Assembly: GCA_005885325.1 (NCBI GenBank)
Contig: VAYX01000152.1
Location: 1-5,428, forward strand
Reading direction: 5' to 3'
DNA length: 5,428 bases
Source of the DNA: Actinomycetota bacterium
GTDB lineage: Bacteria > Actinomycetota > UBA4738 > HRBIN12
Part shown: positions 1-5,428 of the stretch, in pieces
Position numbering within the stretch: position 1 is the stretch's first letter
How the letters are laid out: every line of letters begins with the position of its first letter
Made by a program: the position numbers and the translations under genes
Notes under the pieces: generated by a model
The model's input: only the letters and a program-made list of their open reading frames with translations
Told to the model about the DNA's origin: nothing
The model's database searches: none

Positions 1-1753
1 ACTCGATCGCGTCGCGGCTCACGTACGGCCCGATGTTGTTGCGGTACCGGTAGTCGCGGAGGAACGCCGCGACATCGTCTCGCGTGGCCCCGGCATCCCA
101 CAGCGCCGTGCCGTCGAGGTACACCTCGGAGGGAACGACGCTCGTCACGACGTCGAGGATCGGGCCGCCGAACTCGCGGTTCAGGTCCTCCTGGAGCTGG
201 ATGGGGTCCAGCCGGACGCCACCCGCCACGTCCACCGTGGGGCACTGCCCGTGGTCGGCCGTCACGATCAGCGCGTACTCGCCGGGAGCGAACCTCGACC
301 CCAGCATCCGAGACAGCCGCCCGAGCTGCTCGTCCACCGCGGCCAGGGCGAACTTGGTTCGAAGCGACAGCATGTTGTAGACGTGCCCGGTGTAGTCGGG
401 GGATTTGTAGTTGACGTACAGCAGGTCGGTCCCGTCATGAGTCCCGATGCCCTCCGAGTCGAAGGCCGCCTCGATCAGGTCGCCCTGGTACTGGATGATC
501 GGCGGCGAGCAACAGACCGCTCGCAGGCCCGGAGCGAACCGATCGAACTGGCCGTCGACCCCCGGGTCCTGATAGTTCGCCTGGTGCTCCTGGAGGACGT
601 CGAGCGGCGGAACATCGTTCGGGAGGCGGTACAGGTCCGGGTTCTGCGGCTGCCAGCTCCCCGTTCGGGCCTCGTCCCAGTACACGGCCACCGGGTTCTG
701 GCCGAGCGGCATGCCACCCCGGCCGAGCATCCCCAGGTGCCAGATCTGATAGCCGATCTCGCCGACCCAACATGTGCCAGCCGCCACGTGCATCCATGCG
801 TCCGCCAGGGTGGGGACCAGGATGTCGGAGGGGCGGGCTCGCCCGGGCGTCCCGTACGCCTTCCGCACGGTGTCGCCGTCGCGGAGGTTGTGCCCGGTGA
901 TCCCATGGGTCCTGGGGAAGGCCCCGGTCCCGATGGTGGCATGCGCACACGCCGTCACCGCGGGGAAGGATCCGGTGATGGCGTTCCGGTACACGGCGCT
1001 CTGGCCCAAGAGCCGCCGGAGATTGGGCCAGGCGTCCTTCCAGTGGGTGAGGACGTTCCACCCACCGCCGTCGATGACGAACGTCACGATGACCTTCGGC
1101 GGGGTCGACGGCCGCCGGATGCGGGGGAGCGGGACTCCGTCGGGTGCCTCGAACCCGTCGAACCCCATCAGGTGGGCCGTCGTCGGCGCCAGGTCGGCCA
1201 GTGTGACCCGCTCGGTGGCGTCGGAGGGCTCGACGATGCCCGGCGCGTGAACGGCGATCGGAACGCGTTCCAGGTACATCCACGGGAGCGCGTGGCTGGA
1301 CCGTGGGTCGTGCGGCAAGAGTGAGACCGACTCCTGTGGATAGTTCGAGCTCGACCAGGGCGCCAGGACGAGCTGGAGGTCCCCCGAGCGCCCGGCGCGA
1401 TACGTCCGCCGCACGAGCTCGAGGGCGTCGGCCCCGATGTCCTTGGCCATCGCGTCGAGAACGGGCCTTGGGTCAGGGCGCGTGAGGCGGCGGAGGGCCC
1501 GGCCGACGCCGGCGCCTCCGGCGAGGGCCGCGATGCCGGCGATGCCCATGAAGCCGAGGAGCCGTCGCCGGCCGGGGCTCGACGGCCCTTCCGGTCGCGG
1601 TCGCATCCATGCTGCGATGAGCATCGCCACCACGAGCACGATGACGCCGCCGATGATCCCGGCGATCAGCCCCCGCTCGAATGCGACGACGACCGCAACG
1701 AAGACCTCGGCCAGGGTCAGGAAAAGGAACACGCGTTTTGCGGATGGGTCCAC
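1..1753 (-). CDS. Membrane-anchored alkaline phosphatase / type I phosphodiesterase superfamily protein, 3' end outside window
   Basis: Reading the minus strand from a GTG at 1753 gives 584 codons without a stop to the left edge. Residues 8-25, 29-49 and 65-83 are hydrophobic, so three membrane helices are likely. The third follows an Arg-Arg-Arg cluster (62-64). The catalytic part would then lie outside the membrane. The core shows superfamily motifs: VIDGGGWN with metal ligand D228; FPAVTACAHATIGTG with likely nucleophile T267; DYTGH with D453 and H457; TADHGQ with D500 and H501. Residues about 110-200 (SGDLQLVLAP, SHALPWMYLERVP with H154, DLAPTTAHLMG) resemble the segment normally found at the C-terminus of such enzymes. 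The expected reaction is metal-dependent hydrolysis of a phosphate mono- or diester; the substrate is unknown. The start is uncertain: a GGGAG lies 13 nt upstream, and an in-frame GTG at 1846 is the alternative. Family membership is firm; exact activity is not. Confidence 0.85.
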   Translation of the reverse strand, partial: MDPSAKRVFLFLTLAEVFVAVVVAFERGLIAGIIGGVIVLVVAMLIAAWMRPRPEGPSSPGRRRLLGFMGIAGIAALAGGAGVGRALRRLTRPDPRPVLDAMAKDIGADALELVRRTYRAGRSGDLQLVLAPWSSSNYPQESVSLLPHDPRSSHALPWMYLERVPIAVHAPGIVEPSDATERVTLADLAPTTAHLMGFDGFEAPDGVPLPRIRRPSTPPKVIVTFVIDGGGWNVLTHWKDAWPNLRRLLGQSAVYRNAITGSFPAVTACAHATIGTGAFPRTHGITGHNLRDGDTVRKAYGTPGRARPSDILVPTLADAWMHVAAGTCWVGEIGYQIWHLGMLGRGGMPLGQNPVAVYWDEARTGSWQPQNPDLYRLPNDVPPLDVLQEHQANYQDPGVDGQFDRFAPGLRAVCCSPPIIQYQGDLIEAAFDSEGIGTHDGTDLLYVNYKSPDYTGHVYNMLSLRTKFALAAVDEQLGRLSRMLGSRFAPGEYALIVTADHGQCPTVDVAGGVRLDPIQLQEDLNREFGGPILDVVTSVVPSEVYLDGTALWDAGATRDDVAAFLRDYRYRNNIGPYVSRDAIE

Positions 1754-1858
1754 GGCGCGTCCGATTCTCCCAAAGCACGTCGGCTTTCGGAGGGAGCAGG
1801 CTCGCCGATCAGAGGGAGCACGGTCGCGGAGAGCGAGGCGATCCACTCGGACGCCGAT

Positions 1859-1874
1859 CGTCAGGAACCTGACG
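1859..1874. promoter_or_regulatory. Palindrome 1, putative operator upstream of the phosphodiesterase-like gene
   Basis: The sequence CGTCAGGAACCTGACG is a perfect inverted repeat with 7-bp arms around a central AA. It lies about 105 bp upstream of the chosen GTG at 1753, or 13 bp upstream of the alternative GTG at 1846. A second copy with the same arms is 65 bp away, centre to centre. The 14-bp form with a 2-bp centre is typical in size for a dimeric repressor such as a TetR- or MarR-type protein, but I do not recognise the motif as that of a named regulator. Confidence 0.6.
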
Positions 1875-1915
1875 GCGGGCTTGGAAGAACCGCAGGTGCG
1901 ACCTGGCGTTCGTCA

Positions 1916-1961
1916 GATGGTGCTGTCAGGTTCCTGACGGGCGACCCGCGCAGGCACCATC
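1916..1961. repeat. Outer inverted repeat enclosing palindrome 2
   Basis: GATGGTGC (1916-1923) pairs exactly with GCACCATC (1954-1961), leaving a 30-base interior that contains palindrome 2. In RNA read from the minus strand this would be a stem with an inner hairpin, starting about 10 bases after the gcvT-like stop codon. No run of U follows, so it is not a standard intrinsic terminator. It could protect or end the gcvT-like transcript or act in DNA form. Confidence 0.45.
1925..1939. promoter_or_regulatory. Palindrome 2, second putative operator copy
   Basis: GTCAGGTTCCTGACG is the reverse complement of bases 1859-1873, a 15-base exact match in opposite orientation. The core GTCAGG-TT-CCTGAC is itself a palindrome. 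The 65-bp centre-to-centre spacing is about six helical turns, so two dimers would sit on nearly the same face of the DNA. It lies 33 bp past the stop of the gcvT-like gene and inside a larger inverted repeat (1916-1961). Confidence 0.6.
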
Positions 1962-1971
1962 CGGGGTCTTC

Positions 1972-3162
1972 TCAAGCTCGCTTGCGTGGGAGGTCCAGGA
2001 ACGGGAGCTCGACGACCGTGGCGGGAACCTTCCCCGGCTCGCCCTCCACCATCCACTCCACCGAGACGCGCGTGCCCGGTGCGGCCAGGTAGGGGGGCAG
2101 CGACGCGAACCCGATCATGCGCTTCAGCGTCGGCGACCACGTCAGGCTCGTCGCCCTGCCCACCAGCCGGCCCTGCTTGAACGCCGGCGCGGGGTCCCGG
2201 TGCACCATCGGTGAGACCTCCGGAGGGAGGTCGTGGCGGGCGAACACCGCCTCGATCCCGGCCCAGTCGAGCTCCAGCCCGGCCAGCCGCCTTCCCGGTC
2301 CTCCGCCCGCCTGCTCGAGCTCCAGGGCACGCCTCCCCACGAAATCCGCCTTGGCGAAGTCCACCATCCGTCCCAGGCCGATCTCGAACGGCGAGTACTC
2401 CTGCTCGGCAGCCCGGGCGATCCGCGAGCTCGTGTACTCGACCTCGATGAGGATCAGCCCGGCTTCCACGCGAGCCACGTCGAGGGCCCGGATGCCCGCG
2501 GGGCGGATCCCGAACGGCCCGCCGGCCTCGAACACCGCGTCCCATAGCTCCACAGCGGCCTCGGTATCCACCCACAGCTCGTACCCGAGATCGCCGGTGT
2601 AGCCGGTGCGGGTCACGTCCGTCTCGATCCCGCCGACCTCCGTCCGTCGGTGCCGGAAGTACCGAAGGTCGGACCAGTCCTGACGGGTCGCGGCCTCGAG
2701 CACCTCGCGCGCCCTCGGGCCCTGGAGGGCCAGTGCGGCCACGTCCTCGGACACATCTGCGATCGTCACGTCGAGACCGTGCGCGTTCATGGAGAACCAT
2801 CGGGAGGAGGGGTCGGCCGCCGTCCAGAAGTACGTGGTCTCGTCTCGGCGGGTAACGGTGCCGTCGTCGATGACCCGGCCGCGCTCGTCGCACCACGGTG
2901 TGTAATAGACCTGACCCACGGCAAGCTTCGTGGCGTCGCGGGTGATCACCCGGTCGACCAGGCGCCCCGCGTCCGGCCCGGCGATCACGTACTTGTACAG
3001 CGGCGAGACGTCGATGACGGCGACGGCCTCGCGGATCGCGTTGTACTCGATGTCGTGGAAGTCCGCGTAGACCTGGGCCGAGAGATAGCCGGACCACTCG
3101 CCCCACGCGAGCTTCTGGTTGAGCCCCGACGTGCGCGGGTGGAACGCGGTACCGACGGTCAC
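1972..3162 (-). CDS. GcvT-family aminomethyltransferase / THF-dependent demethylase-like protein
   Basis: This is a 396-residue protein, close to the usual length of glycine-cleavage T proteins. The N-terminal folate-binding domain shows the IREAVAVIDVSPLYKY block (about 43-58), the VIDDGTVTR block with D99/D100 (the acidic site that is essential in T protein), the GYTGDLGYEL block (187-196) and ARVEAG (230-235). Residues about 290-396 form the C-terminal barrel domain. Where true GcvT has DVSHMG this protein has DVSPLY, which points to a side branch of the family. That branch could act on other N-, O- or S-methyl or methylamine substrates, as DmdA and LigM do. No gcvH or gcvP is nearby, so a role in glycine cleavage is not supported. 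The GTG start at 3162 is chosen for its GGAGG at the right distance; the frame stays open for another 735 bases upstream, but only antisense to the oxidoreductase. It is divergent from the FAD oxidoreductases, and coupling with them is inferred. Confidence 0.88.
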   Translation of the reverse strand: MTVGTAFHPRTSGLNQKLAWGEWSGYLSAQVYADFHDIEYNAIREAVAVIDVSPLYKYVIAGPDAGRLVDRVITRDATKLAVGQVYYTPWCDERGRVIDDGTVTRRDETTYFWTAADPSSRWFSMNAHGLDVTIADVSEDVAALALQGPRAREVLEAATRQDWSDLRYFRHRRTEVGGIETDVTRTGYTGDLGYELWVDTEAAVELWDAVFEAGGPFGIRPAGIRALDVARVEAGLILIEVEYTSSRIARAAEQEYSPFEIGLGRMVDFAKADFVGRRALELEQAGGGPGRRLAGLELDWAGIEAVFARHDLPPEVSPMVHRDPAPAFKQGRLVGRATSLTWSPTLKRMIGFASLPPYLAAPGTRVSVEWMVEGEPGKVPATVVELPFLDLPRKRA

Positions 3163-3169
3163 GCCACGA

Positions 3170-3174
3170 CCTCC
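3170..3174 (-). promoter_or_regulatory. Ribosome binding site of the gcvT-like gene
   Basis: GGAGG on the minus strand lies 7 bases before the GTG at 3162. It fixes this start and rules out the upstream open frame that runs antisense through the neighbouring gene. Confidence 0.8.
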
Positions 3175-3216
3175 GAGTGGAATGGGACGGCGTGTAGTGT
3201 AGGCGCCGATCCGGCT

Positions 3217-3223
3217 GGGGGAG
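3217..3223 (+). promoter_or_regulatory. Ribosome binding site of the first FAD oxidoreductase
   Basis: GGGGGAG ends 5 bases before the ATG at 3229. It supports this start over the much longer open frame that extends upstream to 2650, antisense to the gcvT-like gene. Confidence 0.75.
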
Positions 3224-3228
3224 ACGGG

Positions 3229-4833
3229 ATGGCGCAGCGCTACGACGCCGTCGTCATCGGCGGCGGCCACAACGGCCTCACGGCGGCCGCCTACCTGGCG
3301 AAGGCCGGGAAGCGCGTGCTCGTCTTGGAGCGCCGGCACGTCCTCGGCGGCGCGGCCGTCACCGAGGAGGTCTTCCCGGGCTTTCGGTTCAGCGTGTTCT
3401 CCTACGTCGTCTCGCTCCTTCGCCCGGAGATCATCCGGGACCTCGACCTCCCCCGGCACGGCCTGGAGATCCTCCCGCTCGACGGCACGATCACCCCGCT
3501 CGACGACGATTCGCTGTGGCGGGTGAACGACCACGGGCGGACCATCCGCGAGCTCCGCCGGTGGTCGAGGAACGACGCCGAGGCCTACGAGGAATACGGG
3601 CGGCTCATGGTGGACATGGCCTGGTTCATCAAGCCCATCCTCTCCGTCGTCCCGCCGGATCCCGGCCGGATCAACCCGTTCGACTGGCGGCCGGTCGCCG
3701 GCCTGGCCAAGCGATTCTCCGAGCTTCCCCAGCGGCTCCAGCAGACGTTCGTGCAGCTGATGACGATGAGCGCAGCGGACTTCCTGGACCAGTGGTTCGA
3801 GACGGATCCCCTGAAAGCGACGATGTCGGCGTCGGGCATCATCGGGACGTTCCAGGGTCCGCGCTCGCCCGGCACCGCCTACGTGCTCCTCCATCACTAC
3901 ATGGGCGAGATCGACGGCGCGTTCCGCGCGTGGGGTATCCCCAAGGGCGGCACCGGTGGCATCAGCGACGCCATCGCGTCGGCGGCCCGGTCGTTCGGCG
4001 CCGAGATCCGAACCGAGGCCCCCGTGGCTCGGATCGACGTGAAGGGCGGCCGAGCCGTGGGCGTGACGCTCGAGTCAGGGGAGCACATCCCCGCGCGGGT
4101 GGTGCTCTCGAGCGCGGACTCACGGGTCACGTTCGTCAAGCTCGTCGAGCCCGGGAACCTCGACGACGAGTTCCTCCACGAGGTGCAGCGGTACAAGTAC
4201 CGCGGCTCGTCGGGGAAGGTGAACCTGGCCCTCGATGGCCTCCCCGAGCTCGCGTGCAAGCCCGGCAAGGGGGAGTGGCTCCGTGGCGCCATCAGCTTCT
4301 CGCCGTCGCTCGACTACATGGAGCGAGCGTTCGACGAGGCGAAGTACGGCCACCCCAGCCGGCGCCCGTACATCGACATGATCATCCCCACCATGGTCGA
4401 TCCGGGCATGGCGCCGCCCGGGAAGCACGTCATGAGCTGCTTCGTGCAGTGGGCCCCGTACCACTTGGCCGATGGCGCGGTGTGGGACGACGCGGCCCGA
4501 GACGCGTTCGGCGAGACGGTCATCGATACGATCGAGGAGCGGTTCCCGGGCATCCGGAAGGTGATCCTGCATCGGCAGGTGCTCACGCCGAAGGACATCG
4601 AGGACGTCACCGGCCTGACCGAGGGGAACATCTTCCAGGGCGAGCTGTCGCTGGAGCAGCTGTTCTTCAACCGGCCGGTGCCGGGGTGGGCCAGGTACCG
4701 CACGCCGATCAAGGATCTCTGGATGTGCGGGTCGGCCACCCACCCTGGCGGCGGCATCATGGGCGCGCCGGGCCGGATCGCTGCGCTCGAGGTCCTGAAG
4801 GCGGGCATCGCCGGGCGGTGGAGGGCCGCGTGA
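3229..4833 (+). CDS. FAD-dependent oxidoreductase, PYROXD2 / phytoene-desaturase-like
   Basis: This complete 534-residue flavoprotein starts almost at once with a Rossmann dinucleotide-binding fold: VVIGGGHNGL (8-17), ending at E34, which would bind the FAD ribose, then GGAAVTEEVFPGF. The C-terminal FAD motif is GSATHPGGGIMGAPG (501-515). The block ASYL-like FSVFSYVVSLLRPEI and the overall length fit the PYROXD2-like branch of the CrtI/amine-oxidase superfamily (human PYROXD2 is about 580 residues). Bacterial members are often annotated as phytoene desaturases, but no carotenoid gene such as crtB or crtE is seen here, so carotenoid synthesis is not supported. It has no signal peptide or membrane helix and is probably cytoplasmic. 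It is the first gene of a plus-strand operon and is coupled to the paralogue that follows. The substrate is unknown. Confidence 0.9.
   Translation: MAQRYDAVVIGGGHNGLTAAAYLAKAGKRVLVLERRHVLGGAAVTEEVFPGFRFSVFSYVVSLLRPEIIRDLDLPRHGLEILPLDGTITPLDDDSLWRVNDHGRTIRELRRWSRNDAEAYEEYGRLMVDMAWFIKPILSVVPPDPGRINPFDWRPVAGLAKRFSELPQRLQQTFVQLMTMSAADFLDQWFETDPLKATMSASGIIGTFQGPRSPGTAYVLLHHYMGEIDGAFRAWGIPKGGTGGISDAIASAARSFGAEIRTEAPVARIDVKGGRAVGVTLESGEHIPARVVLSSADSRVTFVKLVEPGNLDDEFLHEVQRYKYRGSSGKVNLALDGLPELACKPGKGEWLRGAISFSPSLDYMERAFDEAKYGHPSRRPYIDMIIPTMVDPGMAPPGKHVMSCFVQWAPYHLADGAVWDDAARDAFGETVIDTIEERFPGIRKVILHRQVLTPKDIEDVTGLTEGNIFQGELSLEQLFFNRPVPGWARYRTPIKDLWMCGSATHPGGGIMGAPGRIAALEVLKAGIAGRWRAA
4820..4825 (+). 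promoter_or_regulatory. Ribosome binding site of the second FAD oxidoreductase, inside the first gene
   Basis: GGAGGG lies within the last codons of the upstream gene, 4 bases before the GTG at 4830. It supports translation of the second gene by ribosomes arriving from or ending at the first. Confidence 0.7.
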
Positions 4834-5428
4834 GGGACCAGGCGACCTACGACGCGATCGTCATCGGAGCCGGCCACAACGGCCTGGTGACCGCGGCGTA
4901 CCTGGCGAAGGCGGGGCGCAGGGTCCTCGTGCTGGAGCGCCGCGGTCGGGTGGGCGGCATCCTCGAGACCCTCGAGGTCGCGCCCGGCGTGAGGGCACCG
5001 GGCATCGCGCACACGGTCGGGCGGCTGCGGAGGTCGGTGATCGAGGACCTCGGGCTCGAACGCCACGGACTGGTGCTCGCCGATCCGCCGGTGCGCGTCT
5101 TCGCACCCCAATCGGACGGGTCCGCGATCACGCTCTGGGCCGATCCTGCGCGCACGGCCGAGGAGCTCCGCCCGCGCTCGCCGCACGACGCCGAGGCCTA
5201 CGCGCGCTTCGACGCGAGGGTCCGAGCCCTCGCTAGCTTCCTGGCCTACCTGTACGCCGCGACCCCACCCGATGTGAAGAGTCCGTCGTTCGGCGACGCC
5301 ATGAGCGGGGTCCGGCTCGGCAACGCGTTCCGACGTCTGGGCCGGAAGGCCTCGCGTGAGGCCACCAGGGCCATGCCCATGGCCATCGCCGACTACGTGG
5401 CGGAGTCGTTCGACACCGATGCCGTTCG
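4830..5428 (+). CDS. Second FAD-dependent oxidoreductase, PYROXD2-like paralogue, 3' end outside window
   Basis: The first 199 codons are present. The GTG start at 4830 overlaps the stop of the upstream gene as GTGA, so translational coupling is expected. The N-terminal FAD fold is clear: IVIGAGHNGL (10-19), E36 at the end of the second strand, then RVGG. Over the first 32 residues of the fold, 27 are identical to the upstream protein, and a later HDAEAY block matches its NDAEAY. Between these blocks the two differ strongly: the upstream AAVTEEVFPGF is replaced by ILETLEVAPGV, and the region around 55-110 has little in common. This points to an old tandem duplication followed by change in the substrate region. 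The product may be a separate enzyme or a partner subunit; the window does not decide. Confidence 0.88.
   Translation, partial: MRDQATYDAIVIGAGHNGLVTAAYLAKAGRRVLVLERRGRVGGILETLEVAPGVRAPGIAHTVGRLRRSVIEDLGLERHGLVLADPPVRVFAPQSDGSAITLWADPARTAEELRPRSPHDAEAYARFDARVRALASFLAYLYAATPPDVKSPSFGDAMSGVRLGNAFRRLGRKASREATRAMPMAIADYVAESFDTDAV

Larger units (their letters stand above)
3163..3228. promoter_or_regulatory. Short divergent intergenic region, likely overlapping promoters
   Basis: Only 66 bases separate the two divergent start codons, and they must hold both ribosome binding sites and probably both promoters. TAGTGT (3195-3200, plus) and TACACT (3201-3196, minus) both fit the TAnnnT pattern of a -10 box and overlap almost completely. 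I see no convincing -35 box for either. The overlap suggests that the two directions compete or are controlled together. The promoter calls are weak; the divergent layout is certain. Confidence 0.4.

Noticed and set aside
435..1283. A 282-codon minus-strand frame in another phase within the phosphodiesterase-like gene
   Set aside because: It has an Arg/Pro/His-rich, low-complexity composition, and the overlapping frame from 1753 contains VIDGGGWN, the nucleophile block, DxxGH and DHG.
251..1324. A 357-codon plus-strand open frame
   Set aside because: It lies opposite the phosphodiesterase-like gene, whose minus-strand frame carries all the catalytic motifs in order. The plus-strand product is Arg/Pro/Gly-rich with no recognisable domain.
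1916..1961. Intrinsic terminator for the gcvT-like gene
   Set aside because: The stem is present but no U-rich run follows in the direction of transcription, so it is listed only as an inverted repeat.
1913..3106. A 397-codon minus-strand frame overlapping the gcvT-like gene
   Set aside because: It is a phase-shifted shadow with an Arg/Gly-rich product and no family features. The neighbouring frame has the full set of GcvT motifs.
1972..3162. Glycine cleavage system operon
   Set aside because: No gcvH or gcvP lies in the window, and the DVSHMG block of true GcvT is changed to DVSPLY.
1972..3897. A 641-codon minus-strand open frame, longer than the gcvT-like gene itself
   Set aside because: The extra 245 codons upstream of the GTG at 3162 lie antisense to the well-supported FAD oxidoreductase and show no family motif, while the GTG has a GGAGG at ideal spacing. 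GC-rich DNA opens such frames opposite real genes.
2650..4833. A plus-strand frame extending the first FAD oxidoreductase 193 codons upstream
   Set aside because: The extension is antisense to the gcvT-like gene. The Rossmann fold begins right after the ATG at 3229, which has its own ribosome binding site, as expected for a true N-terminus.
3229..5428. Carotenoid biosynthesis operon
   Set aside because: The flavoproteins belong to the same superfamily as phytoene desaturase, but the sequence blocks fit the PYROXD2-like branch better and no crtB, crtE or crtY is in the window.

Overview
The window is a high-GC bacterial segment with four protein-coding genes packed at high density and using GTG starts freely (three of four). 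The base composition, the start-codon use and the gene types suggest an uncultured actinobacterium-like or Chloroflexota-like chromosome. Nothing in the window fixes the phylum. I see no tRNA, rRNA, CRISPR array, transposase or phage gene.

Layout. From the left edge to 1753 on the minus strand runs a membrane-anchored alkaline-phosphatase/phosphodiesterase superfamily protein. Its 3' end lies outside the window, and the frame is open all the way to base 1. A 218-bp gap (1754-1971) follows. It holds two copies of a perfect palindrome, GTCAGG-N2-CCTGAC, one nested inside a larger inverted repeat. From 3162 to 1972 on the minus strand is a GcvT-family (folate-dependent aminomethyltransferase/demethylase-like) protein. 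A 66-bp divergent intergenic region (3163-3228) separates it from two tandem plus-strand flavoproteins of the PYROXD2/CrtI-like family. The first (3229-4833) is complete. The second (4830 to the right edge) overlaps its stop by 4 bp and is cut off by the window.

How the genes may work together. The GcvT-like protein and the two FAD oxidoreductases share one short divergent control region. Together they could form a small oxidation/one-carbon module, with a flavoprotein oxidising a substrate and the GcvT-like protein passing a one-carbon unit to tetrahydrofolate. This is inference from family roles and layout; no substrate can be read from the sequence. The phosphodiesterase-like gene lies downstream of gcvT-like on the same strand, but it is separated by the palindrome pair and so probably has its own control.

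The most unusual point is the order of domains in the phosphodiesterase-like protein. A segment that in alkaline-phosphatase-superfamily enzymes sits at the C-terminus, including the last metal-binding histidine and a DLAPT motif, lies here between three N-terminal membrane helices and the nucleophile-bearing core. This looks like a circular permutation of the fold, or else a duplicated C-terminal segment. The second most unusual point is the palindrome pair in front of this gene, an apparent operator for an unidentified regulator.
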